64,000 nt of DNA, taken from contig NZ_SMOD01000023.1 of assembly GCF_004353905.1 (NCBI RefSeq), positions 1-64,000 on the forward strand, in the 5' to 3' direction. Source of the stretch: Paraburkholderia guartelaensis. GTDB lineage: Bacteria; Pseudomonadota; Gammaproteobacteria; Burkholderiales; Burkholderiaceae. A program made the translations under genes and the position numbers. Every line of letters starts with the position of its first letter. Within the stretch, counting starts at the first letter, position 1. This document shows, piece after piece, positions 8,107 through 16,673 of the stretch. The notes below the pieces were generated by a model, which worked only from the letters and a program-made list of their open reading frames with translations, was not told where the DNA came from and searched no databases.

Positions 8107-8766
8107 ATGAAAAATCTCGTCATCCTGATTTCGGGGCGGGGCAGCAACATGGAAGCCATCGTGCGCGCTTGCGCGCAGGAAGCTTGGGGCGCGCGCATCG
8201 CCGCCGTGATTGCCAACCGTCCTGACGCCGCGGGCCTCGCGTTCGCGGCTTCGAACGGCATTGCCACGGCGGTCGTCGATCACCGCCAGTTTCCCGATCG
8301 CGCCAGCTTCGACACGGCGCTCGCTCAAGTCATCGACGGCTACGCGCCGGACCTCGTCGTGCTGGCGGGCTTTATGCGCGTGCTGACCGAATCCTTTGTC
8401 GGCCATTATGCGGGTCGGATGCTCAATATCCATCCCTCGCTGCTGCCGATGTTTCCGGGCCTCAAGACGCACCAGCAGGCGCTCGACGCCGGTTGCCGCG
8501 TGCACGGCGCAACGGTGCATTTCGTCACGCCCACGCTCGATCATGGTCCGATCGTCGGGCAGTCGGTGGTTCCGGTGCGCGCGGGAGACGACGCCGCGGC
8601 GCTGGCCGCGCGCGTGCTCAAGACCGAACATTTGATGTATCCGCGCGCGGTGCGCTGGTTCGTCGAAGGGCGCCTCGCGCTCGACGGCGAACGCGTGACG
8701 CTCACGCCGGGCGAGCCACAGTGGCTCTTCTTTGACGACTCGCAAGCCGCCGGGGAGGGCGCATGA
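8107..8766 (+). CDS. purN: Phosphoribosylglycinamide formyltransferase
   Basis: Transfers a formyl group from 10-formyl-THF to GAR in de novo purine synthesis. The phosphate-binding GRGSNMEAI (10-18) is present, as are the catalytic Asn-His pair in NIHPSLLP (about 106-113) and the DHGPIVGQ block with the catalytic Asp (about 143). The 219 residues are close to the usual 210-215. Its TGA overlaps the ATG of the next gene by 4 nt (ATGA), so the two are cotranslated. There is no Shine-Dalgarno, and a -10 element nearly touches the start codon. Confidence 0.97.
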   Translation: MKNLVILISGRGSNMEAIVRACAQEAWGARIAAVIANRPDAAGLAFAASNGIATAVVDHRQFPDRASFDTALAQVIDGYAPDLVVLAGFMRVLTESFVGHYAGRMLNIHPSLLPMFPGLKTHQQALDAGCRVHGATVHFVTPTLDHGPIVGQSVVPVRAGDDAAALAARVLKTEHLMYPRAVRWFVEGRLALDGERVTLTPGEPQWLFFDDSQAAGEGA

Positions 8767-10154
8767 GACTGCATGGTTTTCTGATTGGACAGACCGAAAC
8801 GTTGCTCGCCGACGTCCTGAAATTCACGGGCCCGGCCGACGCCGTGACGAGCCGCTTCTTCCGCGAGCATCCGAAGCTCGGCCACGCCGAGCGCGGTGTG
8901 ATCGCCGAAGCCGTGTTCGCGGTGCTGCGCCGGCGCATGGAGTTCGCGCACCTGGCCGAAAGCGGCACGGGCAGCCCGACGCGCCGCCTCACGCTGCTCG
9001 GCCTCATGGCGACGGCGGGCCGCTCGGCGATCCGTCCGTTCGTTTCCGACGCCGAGGCGACCTGGCTCGAGCACGTCGCGAAGATCGACCCGGCGAGCCT
9101 GCCGCAGCGCGTGCAGCTGAATCTGCCGGAGTGGATCATGAAGGCGCTGGAAACGCGCTTTGAGCCCGCCGAACTCGCGCAACTGGCCGCCGCGCTCAAC
9201 TACCCGGCGCCGCTCGATCTGCGCGCCAATCCCATCAAGGCGAGTCGCGAGGAGCTGATCCGCTCGCTCTCCGAGTCGGGCATCGAAGGCGGCGAAACGC
9301 CTTTCGCGCCGTTCGGCGTACGCGTGACGGGCAAGCCTGCCCTCTCGAAACTCGACTCGTTCAAGAACGGCTGGTTCGAGGTGCAGGACGAGGGCAGCCA
9401 GCTGCTGTGCACGCTCCTCGCGCCGCGCCGCGGCGAGATGGTCGTGGACTTCTGTGCGGGCGCGGGCGGCAAGACGCTGGCGCTCGGCGCGATGATGCGC
9501 TCGACGGGCCGTCTCTACGCCTTCGACGTGTCCGACCGGCGTCTCGCCAAGCTCAAGCCGCGCCTCGCGCGCAGCGGCCTGTCGAACGTCAATCCGGTGC
9601 TGATCGACAGCGAGCACGACGCCAAGATCAAGCGGCTGATCGGCAAGATCGACCGTGTGCTCGTGGATGCGCCGTGCTCGGGCCTTGGCACCCTGCGCCG
9701 CAACCCCGACCTCAAGTGGCGCCAGTCGCCGGAATCGATCGCCGAGCTCGCGCCCAAGCAGCTTTCGATTCTCACGAGCGCGGCGCGCCTGCTCAAGCGC
9801 GGCGGCCGCCTCGTCTACGCGACCTGCAGCATCCTCGAAGCCGAGAACGAAGCGGTCGTGAAGCAGTTCCTCGAGGCGCACCCCGAGTTCGTGCTGGTGA
9901 GCGCGCGCGACGTTCTGGCCGAGCAGCGCGTGGGCCTCGACACGGGCGACTACCTCTCGCTATGGCCGCACCGCCACGCAACCGACGGCTTCTTCGCGGC
10001 CGTGCTGGAGCGTCGCGGCGAAGCCAAGCCGAAGACGAAGGCCGCCGGCGCGCAGACGACGCCCGAAGAGGCTGCAGCGGAGCAAGAGGCCTCTGACGCG
10101 ATCGCGAAGGCGCAGGAGAGCGAAGCCGCCGAGCCGGACGCTGCGCTGGAGTAA
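8763..10154 (+). CDS. RsmB/NOP-family RNA 5-methylcytosine methyltransferase
   Basis: A SAM-dependent rRNA m5C methyltransferase. The 463 residues comprise an N-terminal RNA-binding region, then the methyltransferase core. The core has motif I VVDFCAGAGGKTLALG (about 228-243), the motif IV Cys in VDAPCSGLGTLRRNP (about 302) and the nucleophilic Cys in YATCSI (about 353). The last 45 residues are an Ala/Glu-rich tail with no fold expected. The ATG overlaps the purN stop by 4 nt. Which rRNA base it modifies cannot be told; RsmB (C967) is the nearest named family. Confidence 0.9.
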   Translation: MRLHGFLIGQTETLLADVLKFTGPADAVTSRFFREHPKLGHAERGVIAEAVFAVLRRRMEFAHLAESGTGSPTRRLTLLGLMATAGRSAIRPFVSDAEATWLEHVAKIDPASLPQRVQLNLPEWIMKALETRFEPAELAQLAAALNYPAPLDLRANPIKASREELIRSLSESGIEGGETPFAPFGVRVTGKPALSKLDSFKNGWFEVQDEGSQLLCTLLAPRRGEMVVDFCAGAGGKTLALGAMMRSTGRLYAFDVSDRRLAKLKPRLARSGLSNVNPVLIDSEHDAKIKRLIGKIDRVLVDAPCSGLGTLRRNPDLKWRQSPESIAELAPKQLSILTSAARLLKRGGRLVYATCSILEAENEAVVKQFLEAHPEFVLVSARDVLAEQRVGLDTGDYLSLWPHRHATDGFFAAVLERRGEAKPKTKAAGAQTTPEEAAAEQEASDAIAKAQESEAAEPDAALE

Positions 10155-10639
10155 AGCGCGCGGCGGGTGCGAGGCTTGCGGGATCGTCCGGCGGGGAGAA
10201 GCCGGGCGGTCCGCGATAGTCGCGTTGGCCGACCGCTCGTTGCGTATTGGCGACATCATCAGCGCGGAAAGTATTCAGGGCTGGATGACGTATCACATCG
10301 CGACCCGTTTTCCCGCGAACGCAATATCGCATCGAATAATCAGGCGACGCCGTGCAACTCGAACTAGGATTCTGAATAGAGTGCGCGGAACATGGGATTG
10401 CCGTGAAAGACTAGATGGGGTCAGATATCACGGAAAGTGCCAGTTGAGGTGCGGCAAAGCGCCTCGAAACGTCCTTCAGATGTTGACGCCGTAACCAATA
10501 AAGAAAAAAATCTCCCTTTGTTACAAACACTTGGAACGGTTCTAGTAGAATGCCGTCCAACCGCATCTAGTCGCTTTCACTTTCTTGACACTGGCGCCTG
10601 GCTGAAAGGCCGACGCGCTTCGCTTCACAGGTAAATGCC
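10155..10639 (+). other. Intergenic region before the desaturase, no gene seen
   Basis: The 485 bases have lower GC in the second half. I see no convincing ORF. A candidate promoter for the desaturase lies at about 10519-10547 (TTGTTA, 17-nt spacer, TCTAGT), with an overlapping TAGAAT. It would give a leader of roughly 90 nt. Confidence in the exact hexamers is low. Confidence 0.4.
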
Positions 10640-11836
10640 TTGTTGAACTCCCTGCTTGATTTCCTCGCCCACGGGGTGCTCCATTTCTCGTGGTGGCAGA
10701 TCGTGCTGTTCGCGGCGGTGGTCACCCACATCACGATTATCGGCGTGACGGTGTACCTGCACCGCTGCCAGGCGCACCGCGCCCTGGATCTGCATCCCAT
10801 TGCGAGCCACTTTTTCCGCTTCTGGCTGTGGATGACCACGGGCATGCTGACGGGCCAGTGGGCCGCGATCCACCGCAAGCACCACGCCAAGTGCGAAACG
10901 GAAGAAGATCCGCACAGCCCGCAAACGCGCGGCATCTGGAAGGTGCTGCTCGAAGGCGCCGAACTCTATCGCGCCGAAGCGAAAAACGAAGAAACGCTGC
11001 GCCGCTTCAGCCACGGCACGCCCAACGACTGGATGGAGCGCAACGTCTACACGCGCTACCCCATTCTCGGCGTGAGCATCATGATGGTGATCGACGTCGC
11101 GCTGTTCGGCGCGGTCGGCCTCACCGTGTGGGCCGTGCAGATGGCGTGGATCCCGTTCTGGGCTGCGGGCGTCGTGAACGGCCTCGGTCACTTCTGGGGC
11201 TACCGCAACTTCAATTCGTCTGACGCAAGCACGAACCTTCTGCCGTTCGGCATCATCATCGGCGGCGAAGAACTGCACAACAACCACCACACGTTCGCCA
11301 CTTCCGCGAAGCTGTCGAACAAGTGGTACGAGTTCGACATCGGCTGGATGTACATCCGCATGATGCAGGCCGTTGGTCTCGCCAAGGTGAAGAAGGTCGC
11401 GCCTACCCCGCGTCTCGCCAAGGGCAAGCTCGTGGCCGATCACGAAACGCTGCAGGCCGTGCTCTCGAACCGCTATGAAGTCATGGCGAGCTACGCGAAG
11501 GCCGTGAAGCAGGCCTATCGCCAGGAACTGGCGCACCTGAAGGAAGTGGGCGAGCGCGAGAAGTACAAGGTCATGCGCGGCGCGCGCAAGTGGTTCGACA
11601 AGGAAGAAGCCAGCCTGAACGAACCGCAAAAGCGCCAGCTGCCGCAAATCTTCGCGAACAGCCAGAAGCTGCGCACGTTCATCGAACTGCGCAACGAACT
11701 CGCGACAATCTGGGAGCGTTCGAGCGCCTCGCGCGAACAACTGCTCACGCAGCTCCAGGATTGGTGCCATCGCGCTGAACAAAGCGGAATCAAGGCGCTG
11801 CAGGAATTCGCTTCGCGCCTGCGCCGTTACGCTTGA
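10640..11836 (+). CDS. Membrane fatty acid desaturase (acyl-CoA delta-9 type) with C-terminal extension
   Basis: A di-iron integral-membrane desaturase that introduces a cis double bond into saturated acyl chains. All three His boxes are present: HRCQAH near residue 40, HRKHH near 75 and HNNHH near 215. They are set among four hydrophobic segments. After about residue 250 comes a 145-residue, highly charged, helix-rich tail (EVGEREKYKVMRGARKWFDK and similar) that is not part of the catalytic core. The start is a TTG at 10640 with AGG 8 nt upstream; no in-frame ATG exists nearby. It stands alone and is followed by a strong terminator. Confidence 0.88.
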   Translation: MLNSLLDFLAHGVLHFSWWQIVLFAAVVTHITIIGVTVYLHRCQAHRALDLHPIASHFFRFWLWMTTGMLTGQWAAIHRKHHAKCETEEDPHSPQTRGIWKVLLEGAELYRAEAKNEETLRRFSHGTPNDWMERNVYTRYPILGVSIMMVIDVALFGAVGLTVWAVQMAWIPFWAAGVVNGLGHFWGYRNFNSSDASTNLLPFGIIIGGEELHNNHHTFATSAKLSNKWYEFDIGWMYIRMMQAVGLAKVKKVAPTPRLAKGKLVADHETLQAVLSNRYEVMASYAKAVKQAYRQELAHLKEVGEREKYKVMRGARKWFDKEEASLNEPQKRQLPQIFANSQKLRTFIELRNELATIWERSSASREQLLTQLQDWCHRAEQSGIKALQEFASRLRRYA

Positions 11837-11912
11837 TCGGCCTGATCGTCCCGAGCGGATTTTGGCCCCTCAGTGAGGCGTAAGAAAATCCTTTAGAATG
11901 ACGAGACGTCAC

Positions 11913-11937
11913 AAAACCCCGCGCTGGCGGGGTTTTT
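11913..11937 (+). terminator. Rho-independent terminator after the desaturase
   Basis: A 10-bp stem (AAAACCCCGC at 11913-11922 with GCGGGGTTTT at 11927-11936) has loop GCTG and a T-rich tail. It lies 80 nt past the desaturase stop. Confidence 0.9.
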
Positions 11938-12008
11938 CTTTTTGGGCCGCAAAAAAGCCGGAGTCCCCACAATGGCTTCAATGGCGCGGCGATCGGTAGG
12001 GGCAGGAG

Positions 12009-13142
12009 ATGATGAGTCAGGCGATCAGGAAGGTCGAATATGACCGGCCGCAGGGTGCCGTCTGCAGCGTTGGACAAGCTTGGGCACGCGTGCCCGATGC
12101 GCCGTCCGCTGCAGAACGCGTTGCAATGAAGGAGCGGATTCGCGCGTTGCTCAAGCGCGAGAAGGCGGTGCTTGTCGCGCACTATTATGTGGATCCTGAG
12201 TTGCAGGAGCTGGCCGACGAAACCGGCGGCTGCGTGGCCGATTCGCTCGAGATGGCGCGCTTTGGCCGCGACCACGAAGCGCAGACGCTCGTCGTCGCGG
12301 GCGTGCGCTTCATGGGCGAGACGGCGAAGATTCTGAGTCCGAACAAGCGCATTCTCATGCCCGACCTCGACGCGACGTGCTCGCTCGATCTCGGCTGCCC
12401 CATCGACGAATTCTCGGCGTTCTGCGACGAGCATCCGGACCGCACCGTGGTCGTCTATGCGAATACGAGCGCGGCCGTGAAAGCGCGCGCGGACTGGATG
12501 GTCACGTCATCCATCGGTCTCGAGATCGTCGCCGACCTGCACGCGAAGGGCGAAAAAATCCTGTGGGCGCCGGACCGGCACCTGGGCGGCTACATCCAGA
12601 AGAAGACCGGCGCGGACATGTTGCTGTGGCAAGGCTCCTGCCTCGTGCACGACGAATTCAAGGGCATCGAACTCGATCTGCTGCGCGCCGAATATCCGGA
12701 CGCCAAGATTCTCGTCCACCCTGAATCGCCTGAGAGCGTGGTCGCGCTCGCGGACGTGGTCGGCTCGACCACGCAGTTGATCGACGCGGCCGTGAAGCTC
12801 GACGCGCAACGCTTCATCGTCGCGACCGATCTCGGCATTCTGCACAAGATGCGTCTCGCGGCGCCTGGCAAGACCTTCATCGAAGCGCCCACGGCCGGCA
12901 ACAGCGCCACCTGCAAGAGCTGCGCGCATTGCCCGTGGATGGCCATGAACGGTCTGGCGAATCTCGCCGACGTGCTGGAGCGCGGTCACAACGAGATCCA
13001 CGTCGACAGCGCGATCGGTGAGCGTGCGCGCCTGCCGATCGATCGCATGCTGGCGTTCGCGGCCGAGCACAAGCGCCGCGTGCAGGCGAGTGGCGACCTC
13101 GCGCGCGACACCGCGCTGTTCTCGCAAGTGGGGGCGGCGTAA
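12009..13142 (+). CDS. nadA: Quinolinate synthase A
   Basis: A 4Fe-4S enzyme that condenses iminoaspartate (from NadB) with dihydroxyacetone phosphate to quinolinate in de novo NAD synthesis. The 377 residues include the HYYVDPELQELAD block. The cluster cysteines are in ATCSLDLGCP, in QGSCLVHDEF and in the C-terminal CKSCAHCPWMAMN. The start is one of two adjacent ATGs (12009 or 12012) behind GGCAGGAG. nadC follows directly, its start touching the nadA stop, so the two form an operon. Confidence 0.97.
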   Translation: MMSQAIRKVEYDRPQGAVCSVGQAWARVPDAPSAAERVAMKERIRALLKREKAVLVAHYYVDPELQELADETGGCVADSLEMARFGRDHEAQTLVVAGVRFMGETAKILSPNKRILMPDLDATCSLDLGCPIDEFSAFCDEHPDRTVVVYANTSAAVKARADWMVTSSIGLEIVADLHAKGEKILWAPDRHLGGYIQKKTGADMLLWQGSCLVHDEFKGIELDLLRAEYPDAKILVHPESPESVVALADVVGSTTQLIDAAVKLDAQRFIVATDLGILHKMRLAAPGKTFIEAPTAGNSATCKSCAHCPWMAMNGLANLADVLERGHNEIHVDSAIGERARLPIDRMLAFAAEHKRRVQASGDLARDTALFSQVGAA

Positions 13143-14042
13143 ATGGGCGCACTCGAATTGCTCGCAGTCGATGCCGTTTCGCCCGTGCTCGATGAAGTGC
13201 GCTCGCAGTACGGCGCGGCGTTCGACGCCGCGATCGCACGCAACGTGGCCGACGCGCTCGCAGAAGACGTGGGCCCCGGCGACCAGACCGGCCGCCTCGT
13301 GCCCGCAGATGAAATTCGCGACGCGCGCATCATCGTGCGCGAAGAAGCGGTGCTGTGCGGCGTGCTCTGGTTCGACGGCGTGGTGAAGCAGGTCGATCCG
13401 CGCATCGAGGTGCGCTGGCATTATCGCGAAGGCGACCGCATGGCCGCCGACACGACCGTCTGCTCGCTGTGCGGTCCGGCGCGCTCGCTGCTCACGGCCG
13501 AGCGCAACGCGATGAACTTCCTGCAGCTGCTTTCGGGCGTGGCGAGCGTGACGCGCCGCTACGTCGACATGGTCGCGCACACCCGCACGCGCATTCTGGA
13601 CACGCGCAAGACGATGCCCGGCCTGCGCCTCGCGCAGAAGTACGCGGTGCGCGTGGGCGGCGGCGCCAATCAGCGTCTCGCGCTTTACGACGGCATCCTG
13701 ATCAAGGAGAACCACATTGCTGCGGCAGGCGGCGTGGGGGCGGCGATGCACGCTGCGCTCGCGCTCGATGCAGGCGTGCCGATCCAGATCGAAGTCGAGA
13801 CGCTCGAACAGCTCGACGCGGCGCTCGCGCACGGCGCGAAGTCGGTGCTGCTCGACAACTTCTCGTTCGACATGATGCGCGACGCGGTGAAGCTCACGGC
13901 GGGGCGTGCGGTGCTCGAAGTCTCGGGCGGCGTGAACGTCGACACGGTGCGCACGATCGCGGAAACGGGCGTGGACCAGGTGTCGATTGGCGCGCTGACG
14001 AAGGACGTGCGCGCGACCGATTTTTCGATGCGTATTGTCTGA
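13143..14042 (+). CDS. nadC: Nicotinate-nucleotide pyrophosphorylase (quinolinate phosphoribosyltransferase)
   Basis: Converts quinolinate and PRPP to nicotinate mononucleotide, the third step of de novo NAD synthesis. In 299 residues the family blocks are clear: EDVGPGDQTG near 40, ERNAMNFLQLLSGVA near 120, the TRTRILDTRKTMPGLR substrate site and the KENHI loop. The C-terminal EVSGGVNVDTVR barrel strand ends the fold. Its ATG follows the nadA TAA without a gap, and a strong terminator follows the gene. Confidence 0.97.
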   Translation: MGALELLAVDAVSPVLDEVRSQYGAAFDAAIARNVADALAEDVGPGDQTGRLVPADEIRDARIIVREEAVLCGVLWFDGVVKQVDPRIEVRWHYREGDRMAADTTVCSLCGPARSLLTAERNAMNFLQLLSGVASVTRRYVDMVAHTRTRILDTRKTMPGLRLAQKYAVRVGGGANQRLALYDGILIKENHIAAAGGVGAAMHAALALDAGVPIQIEVETLEQLDAALAHGAKSVLLDNFSFDMMRDAVKLTAGRAVLEVSGGVNVDTVRTIAETGVDQVSIGALTKDVRATDFSMRIV

Positions 14043-14075
14043 AGCCGCGAGTTCGCCAGGCTGAACCAGAACGAA

Positions 14076-14109
14076 AAAGGCCGCCTCGCGATGAGGCGGC
14101 CTTTGTTTT
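14076..14109. terminator. Terminator between nadC and nadB
   Basis: A 12-bp stem (AAAGGCCGCCTC at 14076-14087 with GAGGCGGCCTTT at 14093-14104) has a 5-nt loop and is followed by TGTTTTT. The A tract on the left also gives the converging nadB a U-rich end. Confidence 0.9.
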
Positions 14110-14133
14110 TGCGGTGCGTTTAATTCGTTAGGC

Positions 14134-15735
14134 TCAGGAAACCGTGCGATTGCGTACGTGCTCCGGAGCGAGCACGGTCGGCAGCGCCTTGGGCAGCGAG
14201 TTCGGCCAGTCGCGGCTGTAGTGCAGGCCACGGCTCTCGCGGCGCGAGCGCGCACTTTCCACGATCAGCGAAGCGACTTCGACGAGGTTGCGCAATTCGA
14301 GCAGATCGCGCGTGACGCGGAAATTCGCGTAGTACTCGAGGATTTCATCGCGCAGCAGGGCGATGCGATGTTGCGCGCGCTCGAGCCGCTTGTCGGTGCG
14401 CACGATGCCGACGTAATTCCACATCAGCCGGCGCAGCTCGTCCCAGTTGTGGGCAACCACGACTTCCTCGTCGGAATCGGAGACGCGGCTTTCGTCCCAG
14501 TCGGGCAGCGGCGCATGCGCGCCCGCGCCGAAGCCTTCCGCCTCGATCGCCTCGGCCGCCGAGCGGCCGATCACGAGGCACTCGAGCAACGAATTGCTCG
14601 CGAGGCGGTTCGCGCCGTGCAGGCCCGTGTACGACGTCTCGCCCACAGCGTAGAGGCCCGCGAGATCGGTACGCCCGGCCAGGTCGGTGACGACGCCGCC
14701 GCAGGTGTAGTGCGCGGCGGGCACCACGGGAATCGGCTCCTTCGTGATGTCGATGCCGAATTCGCGGCAGCGCGCGAGGATGGTCGGGAAGTGCTCTTCG
14801 AGAAATGCCGGCGGCTGATGGCTGATGTCGAGATGCACGCAGTCGATGCCGTGCCGCTTGATCTCGAAGTCGATCGCGCGGGCGACGATGTCGCGCGGCG
14901 CCAGCTCGGCGCGTGCGTCGTGCGCGGGCATGAAGCGGGTGCCGTCGGGCAGGCGCAGTACGCCGCCTTCGCCGCGCACGGCTTCCGAAATCAGAAACGA
15001 CTTGGCGTGCGGGTGGAAGAGGCAGGTGGGGTGGAACTGGATGAACTCCATGTTCGCCACACGGCAGCCCGCGCGCCACGCCATGGCGATGCCGTCGCCG
15101 GTGGCCGTGTCGGGATTCGTCGTGTACAGGTAGACCTTGCCCGCGCCGCCCGTGGCGAGCACCGTGTGCGGCGCCTGGATCGTCACCGTGCGGTCGTTCT
15201 TCAGATCGAGCGCATAGAGGCCGTGGCAACGACGGCCCGGCAGGCCCAGCCGGTCGGACGTGATGACGTCGATCGCCTGATGGTCTTCGAGGATCGTGAT
15301 GTTCGGGTGGGAGCGCGCACGCTCGAGCAGCGTTTGCACGACCGCGTGGCCGGTGGCGTCGGCGGCGTGGATGATGCGGCGATGGCTGTGACCGCCTTCG
15401 CGCGTGAGGTGAAAGCCGAGTTCGGCGGCGGCGTCCTTCGTGAACGGCACGTCCTGGGCGATCAGCCATTCGATGGCCTCGCGGCCATGCTCGACGATGT
15501 AGCGCGTGGCCGCCTCGTCGCACAGGCCGCCGCCGGCGACGAGCGTATCGTCAACGTGGTTCTCCACGCTGTCGGCCGAATCGAGCACGGCGGCAATGCC
15601 GCCCTGCGCGCGGTCGCTCGCGCCTTCGTTCATCGCGCGCTTGGCGATCACCACGACGCGACGCGTGCTGGCGAGATTCAGCGCGACGCTCAGTCCTGCG
15701 AGGCCGCTGCCGACGATCGCTACATCGAAATTCAT
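14134..15735 (-). CDS. nadB: L-aspartate oxidase
   Basis: An FAD enzyme oxidising L-aspartate to iminoaspartate, the first step of de novo NAD synthesis and the substrate source for NadA. The 533 residues open with the dinucleotide-binding VAIVGSGLAGLSVALN. The succinate-dehydrogenase-like blocks ASDRAQGGIAAVLD and HTVLATGGAGKVY follow, as does the FAD-contacting GLYAVGETSYTGLHGANRLA near residue 370. The C-terminal helical domain is complete. It converges on nadC, so all three committed NAD genes lie within 4 kb on opposite strands. Confidence 0.97.
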   Translation of the reverse strand: MNFDVAIVGSGLAGLSVALNLASTRRVVVIAKRAMNEGASDRAQGGIAAVLDSADSVENHVDDTLVAGGGLCDEAATRYIVEHGREAIEWLIAQDVPFTKDAAAELGFHLTREGGHSHRRIIHAADATGHAVVQTLLERARSHPNITILEDHQAIDVITSDRLGLPGRRCHGLYALDLKNDRTVTIQAPHTVLATGGAGKVYLYTTNPDTATGDGIAMAWRAGCRVANMEFIQFHPTCLFHPHAKSFLISEAVRGEGGVLRLPDGTRFMPAHDARAELAPRDIVARAIDFEIKRHGIDCVHLDISHQPPAFLEEHFPTILARCREFGIDITKEPIPVVPAAHYTCGGVVTDLAGRTDLAGLYAVGETSYTGLHGANRLASNSLLECLVIGRSAAEAIEAEGFGAGAHAPLPDWDESRVSDSDEEVVVAHNWDELRRLMWNYVGIVRTDKRLERAQHRIALLRDEILEYYANFRVTRDLLELRNLVEVASLIVESARSRRESRGLHYSRDWPNSLPKALPTVLAPEHVRNRTVS

Positions 15736-15947
15736 GATCCTGCTTCTCCGTCTCTCTTGTTCTACGCCATCTGGCCGCCGCGTTTGCCACGGTCCCGCGC
15801 TGTCATGGCATATGACACGCGTGTGGCAGCCGGTATAAAGCGGGAAGCATACTCCGAGAGCGGAGCGAACGGATAGCGCCAGTTTGGGCGCCGCCGTTAA
15901 AACACCTTTGCATGGCGCGAACCGAGGCAGGGCGGGCGCGCAAAAAG

Positions 15948-15975
15948 AAAAACCCCGCTAAAAAGCGGGGTTTTT
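15948..15975. terminator. Terminator after rpmG
   Basis: A perfect 12-bp stem (AAAAACCCCGCT with AGCGGGGTTTTT) has an AAAA loop 30 nt past the rpmG stop. It is symmetric, so it works on both strands. Confidence 0.92.
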
Positions 15976-16005
15976 CTGTCTTCGTCAGGCTTGGAACCCG
16001 ATCAA

Positions 16006-16173
16006 TTACTTGATCTTGGTTTCCTTGTACTCGACGTGCTTGCGAACAACCGGGTCGAACTTCTTGATCGACATCTTTTCCGGCATGTTGCGCTTGTTCT
16101 TCGTGGTCGTGTAGAAGTGACCCGTACCTGCGGTCGATTCCAGCTTGATCTTGTCGCGGACGCCCTTGGCCAT
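16006..16173 (-). CDS. rpmG: 50S ribosomal protein L33
   Basis: A small basic ribosomal protein of the 50S exit region, 55 residues as in most proteobacteria. The sequence MAKGVRDKIKLESTAGTGHF and the end EYKETKIK match the family. It lacks the zinc-binding CxxC pairs, so it is the zinc-independent (C-) form. It starts 10 nt after the rpmB stop behind a GGAG site, completing the conserved rpmB-rpmG pair. Confidence 0.95.
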   Translation of the reverse strand: MAKGVRDKIKLESTAGTGHFYTTTKNKRNMPEKMSIKKFDPVVRKHVEYKETKIK

Positions 16174-16183
16174 GATTTACTCC

Positions 16184-16417
16184 TTACAGTTCGCCGCGTG
16201 CACGCAGGTCTGCGAGCACGGAATCGATGCCGTTCTTGTCGATCAGGCGCAGGCCTGCGTTCGAGATGCGCAGACGCACCCAACGGTTTTCGCTTTCAAC
16301 CCAGAAACGGCGGTTTTGCAGATTCGGGAGGAAACGGCGCTTGGTTTTGTTGTTAGCGTGGGAAACGTTGTTGCCGCTCATCGGCGCTTTCCCAGTGACT
16401 TGGCATACACGTGCCAT
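16184..16417 (-). CDS. rpmB: 50S ribosomal protein L28
   Basis: A ribosomal protein of 77 residues starting MARVCQVTGKAPMSGNNVSH, the diagnostic L28 beginning, with the basic RRFLPNLQ core and C-terminal LRARGEL. It is first gene of the rpmB-rpmG operon, with GGAG six nt before its ATG and a good sigma-70 promoter about 175 nt upstream. Confidence 0.96.
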   Translation of the reverse strand: MARVCQVTGKAPMSGNNVSHANNKTKRRFLPNLQNRRFWVESENRWVRLRISNAGLRLIDKNGIDSVLADLRARGEL

Positions 16418-16591
16418 GAGACACTCCTACGGAAATTCTGAGTTCGAGAGCCGCTTAAGTTTCCCAGGCGAGAAATGGCCGGAATAAGAGCGCGCTCACG
16501 TATGGATGAGAGACAACCTCGAACCCAGGCCATATTTCCCCTGGAACGCCTCGATGGGCTTCGGAACAGGGTTGGAAATAGGCAAACCGCA

Positions 16592-16621
16592 ATTCTAGCA
16601 GAAAAAAGCCTGGAAAATCAA
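16592..16621 (-). promoter_or_regulatory. Promoter for rpmB-rpmG
   Basis: On the minus strand, TTGATT (16621-16616), an 18-nt spacer and TAGAAT (16597-16592) predict a start near 16585. That leaves an untranslated leader of about 168 nt before rpmB. Confidence 0.65.
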
Positions 16622-16673
16622 ACTCGATTTGCACATGTTGTTGCGCGCCGCCGCATCTGTCGCCTGTGGCGCC

